Shown piece by piece: positions 1 through 5,842 of a stretch of 5,842 nucleotides of DNA. Every line of letters starts with the position of its first letter. Position 1 is the first letter of the stretch. The position numbers and the translations under genes were made by a program. Where the stretch lies: positions 1 through 5,842 of the forward strand of contig WTCH01000168.1 in NCBI GenBank assembly GCA_013138675.1. Direction: 5' to 3'. The notes below the pieces were generated by a model. It was given only the letters and a program-made list of their open reading frames with translations. It was not told where the DNA came from and did not search any database. The DNA is from Woeseiaceae bacterium (lineage in GTDB: Bacteria > Pseudomonadota > Gammaproteobacteria > Steroidobacterales > Woeseiaceae).

Positions 1-2
1 CC

Positions 3-224
3 TATTTCAGCTACGCCTCTAGCGGGCTTGGCCGAGGTGATGTCCTGGGTAATCCAGCCGTGACACAGATTGTCATGTGCGACGACCGCGGCAATATCGT
101 CGGCGCTGGAGGCAACTCCGCGGCCCGGTTGTTTGTCTCTACGCCGTTAGGACGAGCGACGATCCTGCGTGATATCGCTTTGATCGGTAACGCACTCGCG
201 AATATGGGCAAAGGCTGCCCGTAA
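3..224 (+). CDS. GspH/FimT-family minor pilin, C-terminal fragment (FimU-like)
   Basis: This is the 3' end of a gene cut by the left edge; 73 codons are visible before TAA at 222-224. Its role by family is a minor pilin in the inner-membrane/tip priming complex of the type IVa pilus. The visible part is the C-terminal beta domain. It has a CDDRGN segment at fragment residues 26-31, then the hydrophobic strand AARLFVSTPLGRATILRD (residues 40-57), and ends in GCP. The Cys-Asp-x-Arg-Gly segment followed by a strand and a Gly-Arg turn is typical of the GspH/FimT domain, and Cys26 and Cys72 could form the disulfide seen near the C-terminus in such pilins. The DNA-binding FimT of naturally competent species carries a GRxR motif near its C-terminus. 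Here the matching position reads GRAT, so I lean towards a structural FimU-type pilin over a DNA-uptake FimT. The prepilin leader and N-terminal helix lie outside the window. The gene sits 31 bases upstream of pilV, the normal fimU place. Confidence 0.85.
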   Translation, partial: YFSYASSGLGRGDVLGNPAVTQIVMCDDRGNIVGAGGNSAARLFVSTPLGRATILRDIALIGNALANMGKGCP

Positions 225-241
225 GGGTCAGCACTTTATTT

Positions 242-246
242 AAGGA
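242..246 (+). promoter_or_regulatory. Ribosome binding site of pilV (AAGGA), decides the start
   Basis: AAGGA directly abuts an ATG at 247 and lies 9 bases before a second in-frame ATG at 256. With no spacer the first ATG could not be positioned in the ribosome, so this site favours initiation at 256. Confidence 0.6.
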
Positions 247-255
247 ATGAAATCA

Positions 256-735
256 ATGTTGATCGTTTCAAAAACACGCCAACCGGCACGACAGAGCGGC
301 TTTTCGCTGGTCGAAGTGCTGATCGCGCTGATCATCATGTCGGTCGGAATGCTCGGTATTGCCAGCCTGTTTGTACAAAGCATGCAGGCCGGCCGCCCTT
401 CGATGTTTCGCCATCACGCCGTGACAATGGCCGGCGACGTTGCTGATCGTATCCGTGCGAATCCGCGTGCAGGCATCGCCTACACAGGTATCGGTGGCGA
501 CGGCGGCTGCGTCGGAACCGGCAATGATTGCGATGAAGCTACGATGGCAGCCAACGACATTTTTCTCTGGGACCAGCAAGTGGCCGAGTCGTTGCCTAAT
601 GGTGATGTCACCATAGCATTCGATGACACCGTCATTCCGCCGCTGTACACGATCACGGTCGATTGGGACGAGCCAGGCGAGGATCCGATGTCGCCGCTCA
701 ACTACATCATCAACATTCCGGTCATGGGATTTTAA
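256..735 (+). CDS. pilV: Type IV pilus minor pilin PilV
   Basis: This encodes a prepilin of 159 residues (162 if ATG 247 is used). It starts with a basic leader ending QPARQSG, with cleavage expected after Gly15 and the mature protein starting at Phe16. Glu20 is the conserved mature position 5, and about 20 hydrophobic residues (VEVLIALIIMSVGMLGIASL) form the N-terminal helix that anchors it in the inner membrane and later packs in the fibre. The segment after the helix, MAGDVADRIRANPRAG, and the later run NDCDEATMAANDIFLWDQQ are characteristic of the PilV family. Cys85 and Cys92 bracket a short Gly-rich loop and may pair. PilV is one of the core minor pilins (FimU, PilV, PilW, PilX) that prime assembly and hold PilY1. 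The start at 256 is chosen because AAGGA at 242-246 has proper spacing only to it. The stop lies four bases before pilW, so translational coupling is likely. Confidence 0.9.
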   Translation: MLIVSKTRQPARQSGFSLVEVLIALIIMSVGMLGIASLFVQSMQAGRPSMFRHHAVTMAGDVADRIRANPRAGIAYTGIGGDGGCVGTGNDCDEATMAANDIFLWDQQVAESLPNGDVTIAFDDTVIPPLYTITVDWDEPGEDPMSPLNYIINIPVMGF

Positions 736-739
736 GAAA

Positions 740-1726
740 ATGCCTAACTACTCTTCGAAATCGCACGATAAGCAGACCGGTTTGACCATGGTTGAACTGC
801 TGGTCGCTCTCGCGATCGGTTCGTTCCTGATGATTGGTTCGTTACAGATATATAACCAGAGCCGCCAGGCATTTGTTGTCAACGAATCGATCGCCCGCGT
901 TCAGGAGACTGCACAGTTTGCGATGGATACGATTGAAGCCGACCTGCGCATGGCCAGCAACTGGGGGCGCAACAGCCGGCCATTGACAGTTGAGGGCCGC
1001 TCGCTGATGGGTACTGTCAATCCAAACGGGCTGCCGGAACCGGCAGATTGTGGCCAGGGCTGGGCGCTCGACCTTGCGCAGACGCTGGACGGTGAGAACA
1101 ACGCGTTCACACTGCCCTGTGCCGCCATCGGCGGTGTGCAGCCCAATTCAGACTCGTTCACGGTGCGCCGTGCCACCGTACAACCCGTGCCCAAACCCGA
1201 TGCTGGAAATCGCCTGCAGATCCAGACGACTCGAATTCAGGGCCAGTTATTTATCGGCGCAAATATTCCACCGAACTTCAGCCCAGCCGATTCAACAACT
1301 CACAATCTGCTCATCAGCACCTACTACGTTGCGGCCGACTCGGCACTGATTCCAGGCGTCCCGACGCTGCGTCGCAAGACCTTGGGAGCGAACGTTGGCG
1401 GCCCCATCGTCATTGATCAGGAAATCGCACCGGGTGTCGAGAACATTCAGATTCAGTTCGGCATTGACGTCAATGAAGACAATACGGTCGACCGCTATGT
1501 CAACCCAGGCGATGATGTCTATGACCCGAACGCGGCCGGATATATTCCCGGTGCCCGTGTGATGACAGCTCGCATATGGCTGGTCGTTCGCGGCCTGACG
1601 CCTGAGGTAGGCATCGTCGATACCAATAACTACATGCCCGGTGACGTAGTTCTCGGCGTCCCCGGCGACAGCTACCGCCGCATGCAGGTTTCCAAGACGA
1701 TCCTGATGCGCAACGCCCGGATTTAA
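740..1726 (+). CDS. pilW: Type IV pilus minor pilin PilW
   Basis: This encodes 328 residues, the largest minor pilin of the set, as is usual for PilW. The leader MPNYSSKSHDKQTG is cleaved after Gly14. The mature protein starts with Leu15 instead of the more common Phe, has Glu19 at mature position 5, and continues with the hydrophobic helix LLVALAIGSFLMIGSLQIY. Family marks are SIARVQETAQFAMDTIEADL after the helix (the dimer-like QE..RFA..I..DLR pattern of PilW), Cys104 and Cys127 around a variable loop, SFTVRRA at about 139-145, and an FGID segment followed by DxNxDxxxD at residues 243-251. The last of these resembles an EF-hand calcium loop. The reading frame extends upstream to 623 inside pilV, but the leader fixes the start at ATG 740, four bases after the pilV stop. 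Its ribosome site is weak (GGGA at 726-729, inside the end of pilV), which fits coupling to pilV translation. The expected role is in the PilVWX-FimU tip complex. Confidence 0.92.
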   Translation: MPNYSSKSHDKQTGLTMVELLVALAIGSFLMIGSLQIYNQSRQAFVVNESIARVQETAQFAMDTIEADLRMASNWGRNSRPLTVEGRSLMGTVNPNGLPEPADCGQGWALDLAQTLDGENNAFTLPCAAIGGVQPNSDSFTVRRATVQPVPKPDAGNRLQIQTTRIQGQLFIGANIPPNFSPADSTTHNLLISTYYVAADSALIPGVPTLRRKTLGANVGGPIVIDQEIAPGVENIQIQFGIDVNEDNTVDRYVNPGDDVYDPNAAGYIPGARVMTARIWLVVRGLTPEVGIVDTNNYMPGDVVLGVPGDSYRRMQVSKTILMRNARI

Positions 1727-1740
1727 GAGTGAGAACACAC

Positions 1741-2208
1741 ATGAAAACAATGACTCTCAACAACAAACAACAGGGTGCGGCGCTGGTCGTTGGCCTGATC
1801 CTGCTGGTCATCATTACGGTGCTCGCGATATCGGGCATGAACACGGCTACGACGGAACTGGCCATGGCACGTAACGACCAGAACTACGAGAACGCCTTCC
1901 AGGCTGCAGAGACCGGCCTCGAAACGGCGCTCGGCCTGGGGCAGTTCAACACATTGGCCGGTGCGGCGATTACGCTGACGATCAACACGCACGACGAGGT
2001 CATCACGCAAGTGCTGTTCGAAGACTCGACGCTGGTTCCGGACAAGGCATTCAGCCTCGGCGCCGGCAGCGGCGTGGCAGCGTACCATTTTTTGGCGACG
2101 TCGCTGGCTGAATCGCGTCGGGCGCCCGGCTCCACGACGGATCGCGACTCAACTGCGACCCATACACAGGCTTTTTATATTGTCGGTCCGGAAGCATCGA
2201 CTCTTTAA
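1741..2208 (+). CDS. pilX: Type IV pilus minor pilin PilX
   Basis: This encodes 155 residues from ATG 1741. A GTG at 1729 in the same frame would add four residues. The short leader ends NNKQQG, with cleavage after Gly12, and is followed by AALVVGLILLVIITVLAISG, the PilX N-terminal hydrophobic helix. The next segment, TTELAMARNDQNYENAFQAAE, is the family signature (N-x-x-x-AFQAAE), and the C-terminus THTQAFYIVGP is also typical of PilX. Mature position 5 is Val17, not Glu. That loss is known for the type II secretion tip pseudopilin GspK and suits a subunit at the very tip of the fibre. No cysteine is present. I prefer ATG 1741 because GTGAG at 1729-1733 can serve as a ribosome site seven bases upstream, while GTG 1729 has no clear site. 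It starts 14 bases after pilW, and in the family it helps prime the pilus and recruit PilY1. Confidence 0.9.
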   Translation: MKTMTLNNKQQGAALVVGLILLVIITVLAISGMNTATTELAMARNDQNYENAFQAAETGLETALGLGQFNTLAGAAITLTINTHDEVITQVLFEDSTLVPDKAFSLGAGSGVAAYHFLATSLAESRRAPGSTTDRDSTATHTQAFYIVGPEASTL

Positions 2209-2237
2209 GTTCACATTGAGTGACGACCCAGGGAAAT

Positions 2238-2242
2238 GGTGA
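2238..2242 (+). promoter_or_regulatory. Ribosome binding site (GGTGA) of the small secreted protein
   Basis: GGTGA lies five bases before ATG 2248. It overlaps the earlier in-frame ATG at 2236, for which AGGGA at 2230-2234 is too close. This supports 2248 as the start and gives a cleaner signal peptide. Confidence 0.45.
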
Positions 2243-2247
2243 ATCTC

Positions 2248-2586
2248 ATGAAAATTAAGACACTGATGTCAGTAACGCTGCTCTGCCTCGGCCAGTTGGC
2301 TTTCGGCCAGGGACAGATTATCTCGCAGGCCTATGAAATCTCGCTGAGCAAATTTCACGCGCCGGCAACGGCAAATGGCGGCGTGACGTTCCAGGAATGC
2401 GATGAATGCGACCGGATGACTGTGCGCGTTACTGACGGTACGCGTTACACCATCAATGGCAAGGCAGTTCGTCTGGAAGACTTCAAGAAGGCTGTCTCGC
2501 AGGTTCGCGATCGTGACGAAGTCACGCTGACCGTCCTGCATCACCTTGAATCGGACACGATCGAAATGATCGCAGTGTCCCTTTAG
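2248..2586 (+). CDS. Small exported protein with CxxC motif between pilX and pilY1, function unknown
   Basis: I do not recognise this protein. It has 112 residues from ATG 2248 (116 from ATG 2236). Residues 1-20 form a standard signal peptide: MKIK, a hydrophobic core LMSVTLLCLGQLAF, and an AFG site with Gln21 as the likely first mature residue. Cys13 sits in the core but is preceded by Leu-Leu, so it is not a lipobox. The mature protein of about 92 residues has one Cys pair, Cys51-Asp-Glu-Cys54, followed by alternating strand-like segments (MTVRVTDGTRYTINGKAV), a short helix-like LEDFKKAVSQV, and two more strand-like runs (EVTLTVLHH, TIEMIAVSL). This suggests a compact periplasmic alpha/beta fold with a disulfide, redox or metal site. 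It lies 39 bases after pilX and 30 before pilY1 in the same direction, so it is very probably co-expressed. A role in PilY1 folding, export or calcium/redox handling is inference from position only. Confidence 0.75.
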   Translation: MKIKTLMSVTLLCLGQLAFGQGQIISQAYEISLSKFHAPATANGGVTFQECDECDRMTVRVTDGTRYTINGKAVRLEDFKKAVSQVRDRDEVTLTVLHHLESDTIEMIAVSL

Positions 2587-2604
2587 TCAATGAATACCAC
2601 GATT

Positions 2605-2608
2605 GAGG
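2605..2608 (+). promoter_or_regulatory. Ribosome binding site of pilY1 (GAGG)
   Basis: GAGG lies eight bases before ATG 2617. An earlier in-frame ATG at 2590 has no purine-rich site upstream and would put nine extra residues before the signal peptide, so 2617 is chosen. Confidence 0.55.
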
Positions 2609-2616
2609 CCAGGATC

Positions 2617-5600
2617 ATGAAGATCTCTACGCGCAAAACCACATGGATGAGTGTCAGCTGTGCTTTCGCATTGCTTGCGGGAATGCCGGCTATTGCAGAC
2701 GATACCGAGTTGCTGTTGATCAACCCGGATCCGTCGCAAAACCCGAAACCGAACGTCCTGTTTATTCTCGATTCGTCGGGCTCGATGACGACGACGCAGT
2801 CGACAATTCAGCCGTATGACGGCAATCTGGTCTATGCTGGCGCCTGTGACTCCGACCGGATTTACTGGACCGACGTGGATGTCACGCCCGTCTGCGTTGT
2901 CACGAACACCTTGTACATCGAAAAGACCAGCTTTCACTGCGATTTCGCAAGCATGCAGATGTTCGGCATCGGCAGTTTCACCAACACGATGGTGCAATAC
3001 CGTAACGGTGGCAAAGGTGGCGGTGGAGCAGGGCCGACAATATGGCAATACCTGGCGCCGGGCTACAACACTGATCCCGTGGAGTGCCAGGCCGACTCCG
3101 GCGTGCACGGCGACGGTCGCGTGAACCACTTGTGGGCGACTGCCACGGCGAATTCGTCGGACGCGTTTACCAACGATCCGGACGAAGAGCTTTCATGGGG
3201 TAGCGCACCGCGCAACCTGAGCTACACGTTTTTCGACGGCAACTACCTGAACTGGAAGAACAACCCAGTCACGGTAATCTTATCGCGTTCGGCCATCATG
3301 AAAGAGGTGACCAAAAAGGTCCTGAGCTCGGTTAATAATCTCAACGTTGGTCTGATGCGTTTTGATGGCGATGACGGTGGCCCGGTAATTCTCGACATCA
3401 CCGATCTCGACTCAAATCGCCAGACCGTGCTCGACGCTGTCGACGCGATTGGGGCTGCCAACAACACGCCGCTCTCCGAGGTCTTCTACGAGTCGGCATT
3501 GTACTGGCGCGGCATGCCCGCGCATTTCGGCACTGCCGCCATGACAGCCCTGACGGACCCGAATGCGCTCATAACGACCGTTCCTGAAGTCTATGAGCAG
3601 CCTGAATGGGATGTGTGCTCTAAGAACTACAACGTACTGCTGACCGATGGTTCTCCCACACAGGACACTGATACACCGGGCCTCATCGGCAACCTGCCAA
3701 ATATCGCTGGCGTGCTCGGCTACGTCGGCTGTGACGGTGCCGTTCTCTCAGAAGGCGGGCAGTGTCTCGACGACATCGCCCAATACCTGTCACTTGAGGA
3801 CCTTGATCCGGTTGAGCCCGGTGAGCAGCTCGTGACCACACAAACGATCGGATTCTCAAGTGATTTTGGACTGGCAACAACGCAACTCCTGACGGAAACC
3901 GCCCAGAATTCAGGTGGCCAGTACTACACGGCGAACGATGTCGAAACGCTGACAAAGACCTTGTTGTCGATTCTCGCCAACATTAACGATCGCTCGTTGT
4001 CATTCTCGGCGCCTGCAGTATCGGTTAATACGTTTAACCGTACACAGAACCTGAACGACATCTACATCACGACCTTTGGTGCAAAGGCCAAGGCTCACTG
4101 GCCCGGCAACCTGAAGAAGTACCGAATTGATGGTGGCAACATCGTCGACTCGAATAACGTCGACGCTGTCGACCCGGCGACCGGTTTCTTCCTCGATACA
4201 GCACACAGCTTCTGGACGGCCGGAGGTGCGGACGGCAATGACGTACGCCTCGGTGGCGCGGCCCATCAGCTACCGACCCCGATACTTCGTAACCTGTATA
4301 CGAACAACACGGGCTCGGACCTGACAGCTGCGGCCAATTATGTGGCACCGTCAAACCTCGCTGCCTTTGTGAATTCTGACTTTGGTCTTACCGGCGCCTT
4401 CGGCGAACCGACGATGGATGAATTAGTGCGTTGGGCTCGCGGTGAAGACCTCCGGGATGAGGACAACAATATCGTAACGATTGTTCGCACGACGATGGGC
4501 GATCCACTGCACTCACAGCCCGCGGCTATTGTTTACGGAGGCACTGCCCAGAACCCGGATGTCGTTGTTTTCACCGCGACGAATGACGGCTATCTACATG
4601 CCATCGCCGGCGATACCGGCCAGGAACTCTGGTCATTTATCCCGAAACAGCTGCTGTCGAACCTGACACGCCTGTATTTCGACCCGAACTCGAAATACAA
4701 GCAATACGGTCTCGACGGCAATGTTGTTCCTGTCGTCAAGGACGTAGATCAGGACGGTGTTGTCGAACCTGCCGATGGCGACTTTGTGATCCTGATCTTC
4801 GGCATGCGTCGCGGTGGTACGACTTACTTCGCGCTCGACGTGACGAACAAGAATTCGCCGTCGCTACTCTGGACGAACACCTTCGCCGAATCCGGCGAAA
4901 GCTGGTCGAGTCCCGTCGTTGCTCGCATGGACATCGGCTCTGTTTCTCAGAATGCCGACAAAGCGGTCGTCGTGATCGGCGGTGGCTATGACACAGTCCA
5001 TGACACGACAGGTCACCCGTCAGTCCCGGATGTCCAGGGTGCGGGCATCAATATTCTCGACCTTGCTACCGGCACACGCCTGTGGCGCGCCGGTGCCGAT
5101 GTTGGCGCTGACCTGCAGCTGGCTGTTTCTGGCCGCGGGATGGACCGCGCCATTCCCAATGAGGTTCGTGTCATCGACCTCAGCGGTGATGGCTACGCAG
5201 ACCGTATGTACGCGACTGACCTCGGTGGCCAGGTATGGCGCTTCGATGTCTTTAATGGCCAGAACCCGTCTACTCTTGTCACCGGTGGTGTTATCACACA
5301 ACTCGGTGCAGAGGGTCTTAACGGTACGCCTGGCGCTGCAGAAACACGCCGCTTCTATAACTCGCCGGATGTATCTTTGATCACCGACAACCAGCAACAG
5401 CGTCGTTACATCGCTGTCAGCGTTGGGTCAGGCTACCGCGCACATCCATTTGACCTGACGGCTGCTGATCGCTTCTTCTCGCTGCGCGACGGCGATGTCT
5501 TCAACCAACTGTCACAGAACGACTATGACACGTACCCGATTATCACCGACGGGGATCTCATAGAGGTCAGTGGTCAAACGAAAGCGGTTATAACGTCAGC

Positions 5601-5842
5601 CGATAGCGGCTGGAAGTTCACGCTGCCAAACAACGAGAAAATCCTCGCGGATTCGCTGACGTTCAACGATCAGATTTTCTTCGTAGCGTTTACGCCGGAC
5701 TCAAATGCCGCAGCGACATGCGCGGCCGGTAAGGGAACGAACTTCCTGTACCGCATGAATGCGATTAACGGTGATCCGATCGTGCCGAACATCGATACGC
5801 TGGATCCGAACCTCGCCGATGATGAGCGCAAGACGACCCTGC
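2617..5842 (+). CDS. pilY1: PilY1/PilC-family type IV pilus tip adhesin, 3' end outside window
   Basis: The frame is open without a stop for 1075 codons to the right edge; Pseudomonas PilY1 has about 1160 residues, so only the C-terminal tail is probably missing. Residues 1-27 are a signal peptide (MKISTRKTTW, hydrophobic core, PAIA before Asp28). Residues from about 45 to 460 form a von Willebrand A domain with a full metal-site signature: FILDSSGSM (Asp52, Ser54, Ser56), Thr284 in NNTPLSE, and Asp344 in LLTDGSPT. The PilY1 hallmarks GACDSDRIYW (75-84) and NYLNW (209-213) lie within it. The beta-propeller PilC domain follows, with VVVFTATNDGYLHAIAGDTG from about 650, GMRRGGTTYFALDV (729-742) and GGQVWRFDV. 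Two Asp-rich EF-hand-like loops are D709-D711-D713-E717 and D854-S856-D858-D862. The second lies where Pseudomonas PilY1 binds calcium to control pilus extension and retraction. All seven mature cysteines before residue 400 lie in the A domain. The expected location is the pilus tip/cell surface, displayed on PilVWX-FimU, with roles in adhesion and surface sensing. Confidence 0.95.
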   Translation, partial: MKISTRKTTWMSVSCAFALLAGMPAIADDTELLLINPDPSQNPKPNVLFILDSSGSMTTTQSTIQPYDGNLVYAGACDSDRIYWTDVDVTPVCVVTNTLYIEKTSFHCDFASMQMFGIGSFTNTMVQYRNGGKGGGGAGPTIWQYLAPGYNTDPVECQADSGVHGDGRVNHLWATATANSSDAFTNDPDEELSWGSAPRNLSYTFFDGNYLNWKNNPVTVILSRSAIMKEVTKKVLSSVNNLNVGLMRFDGDDGGPVILDITDLDSNRQTVLDAVDAIGAANNTPLSEVFYESALYWRGMPAHFGTAAMTALTDPNALITTVPEVYEQPEWDVCSKNYNVLLTDGSPTQDTDTPGLIGNLPNIAGVLGYVGCDGAVLSEGGQCLDDIAQYLSLEDLDPVEPGEQLVTTQTIGFSSDFGLATTQLLTETAQNSGGQYYTANDVETLTKTLLSILANINDRSLSFSAPAVSVNTFNRTQNLNDIYITTFGAKAKAHWPGNLKKYRIDGGNIVDSNNVDAVDPATGFFLDTAHSFWTAGGADGNDVRLGGAAHQLPTPILRNLYTNNTGSDLTAAANYVAPSNLAAFVNSDFGLTGAFGEPTMDELVRWARGEDLRDEDNNIVTIVRTTMGDPLHSQPAAIVYGGTAQNPDVVVFTATNDGYLHAIAGDTGQELWSFIPKQLLSNLTRLYFDPNSKYKQYGLDGNVVPVVKDVDQDGVVEPADGDFVILIFGMRRGGTTYFALDVTNKNSPSLLWTNTFAESGESWSSPVVARMDIGSVSQNADKAVVVIGGGYDTVHDTTGHPSVPDVQGAGINILDLATGTRLWRAGADVGADLQLAVSGRGMDRAIPNEVRVIDLSGDGYADRMYATDLGGQVWRFDVFNGQNPSTLVTGGVITQLGAEGLNGTPGAAETRRFYNSPDVSLITDNQQQRRYIAVSVGSGYRAHPFDLTAADRFFSLRDGDVFNQLSQNDYDTYPIITDGDLIEVSGQTKAVITSADSGWKFTLPNNEKILADSLTFNDQIFFVAFTPDSNAAATCAAGKGTNFLYRMNAINGDPIVPNIDTLDPNLADDERKTTL

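Noticed and set aside
623..739. Upstream in-frame extension of pilW overlapping pilV
   Set aside because: It would put 39 residues before the prepilin leader. The leader with its cleavage site fits a start at 740, and the extension reads as pilV in another frame.
1031..1046. Perfect inverted repeat CTGCCGG-AA-CCGGCAG
   Set aside because: It is inside pilW coding for LPEPA, has a two-base loop too tight for a hairpin and no T-run after it, so it is neither a terminator nor a likely operator.
2209..2247. Possible terminator or promoter between pilX and the small gene
   Set aside because: The 39-base gap contains no stem-loop with a T-run and no convincing -35/-10 pair, so read-through is the simpler reading.
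2248..2310. Possible lipoprotein signal in the small secreted protein (Cys13)
   Set aside because: The residues before Cys13 are Leu-Leu, not a small residue as a lipobox needs, and a regular AFG cleavage site follows.
2587..3129. Long open frame of 180 codons on the minus strand opposite the start of pilY1
   Set aside because: It lies fully antisense to the signal peptide and A domain of PilY1, has no recognisable domain and an Arg/His-rich composition typical of an out-of-frame shadow.
3431..4173. Repeated 14-base string TCGACGCTGTCGAC at 3431-3444 and 4160-4173
   Set aside because: Both copies encode Asp-Ala-Val-Asp in the same frame of pilY1 with no further similarity around them. This is a chance short repeat, not a mobile or recombination site.
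4882..4899. Hairpin-like TTCGCC...GGCGAA
   Set aside because: It lies inside the intact pilY1 frame without a following T-run, so it is probably codon chance.

Overview
The window is a contiguous piece of a type IVa pilus minor-pilin operon. All genes are on the + strand and closely packed. The gene content and order (fimU/fimT-like, pilV, pilW, pilX, small secreted protein, pilY1) match the minor-pilin clusters of Gammaproteobacteria such as Pseudomonas. Base composition looks moderately GC-rich by eye. I cannot name the genus; a free-living gammaproteobacterium is an inference from gene order and protein character only.

Layout: bases 3-224 hold the last 73 codons of a GspH/FimT-family minor pilin. 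Next come pilV (256-735), pilW (740-1726) and pilX (1741-2208). A 112-residue exported protein with a CxxC motif, which I do not recognise, follows at 2248-2586. From 2617 to the right edge runs an open frame of 1075 codons without a stop. It is a PilY1/PilC-type tip adhesin whose C-terminus lies outside the window. Gaps between genes are only about 4 to 40 bases. I see no terminator or convincing promoter inside the window, so the genes are probably co-transcribed from a promoter upstream of base 1.

How they work together (established for Pseudomonas PilY1 and the minor pilins FimU-PilV-PilW-PilX): the minor pilins are processed by the prepilin peptidase PilD. They assemble into a complex that primes pilus polymerisation and carries PilY1 at the fibre tip, where it acts in adhesion and surface sensing. 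Here PilV and PilW have the consensus Glu at mature position 5, but PilX does not, which resembles the tip pseudopilin GspK. PilY1 has a complete von Willebrand A metal-site signature and two EF-hand-like Asp-rich loops in its beta-propeller part. PilW has one similar loop.

Most of the region is an ordinary, intact pilus operon. I did not find an undescribed system. The item most worth following is the small CxxC secreted protein between pilX and pilY1, because the well-studied Pseudomonas operon has no gene at that point.
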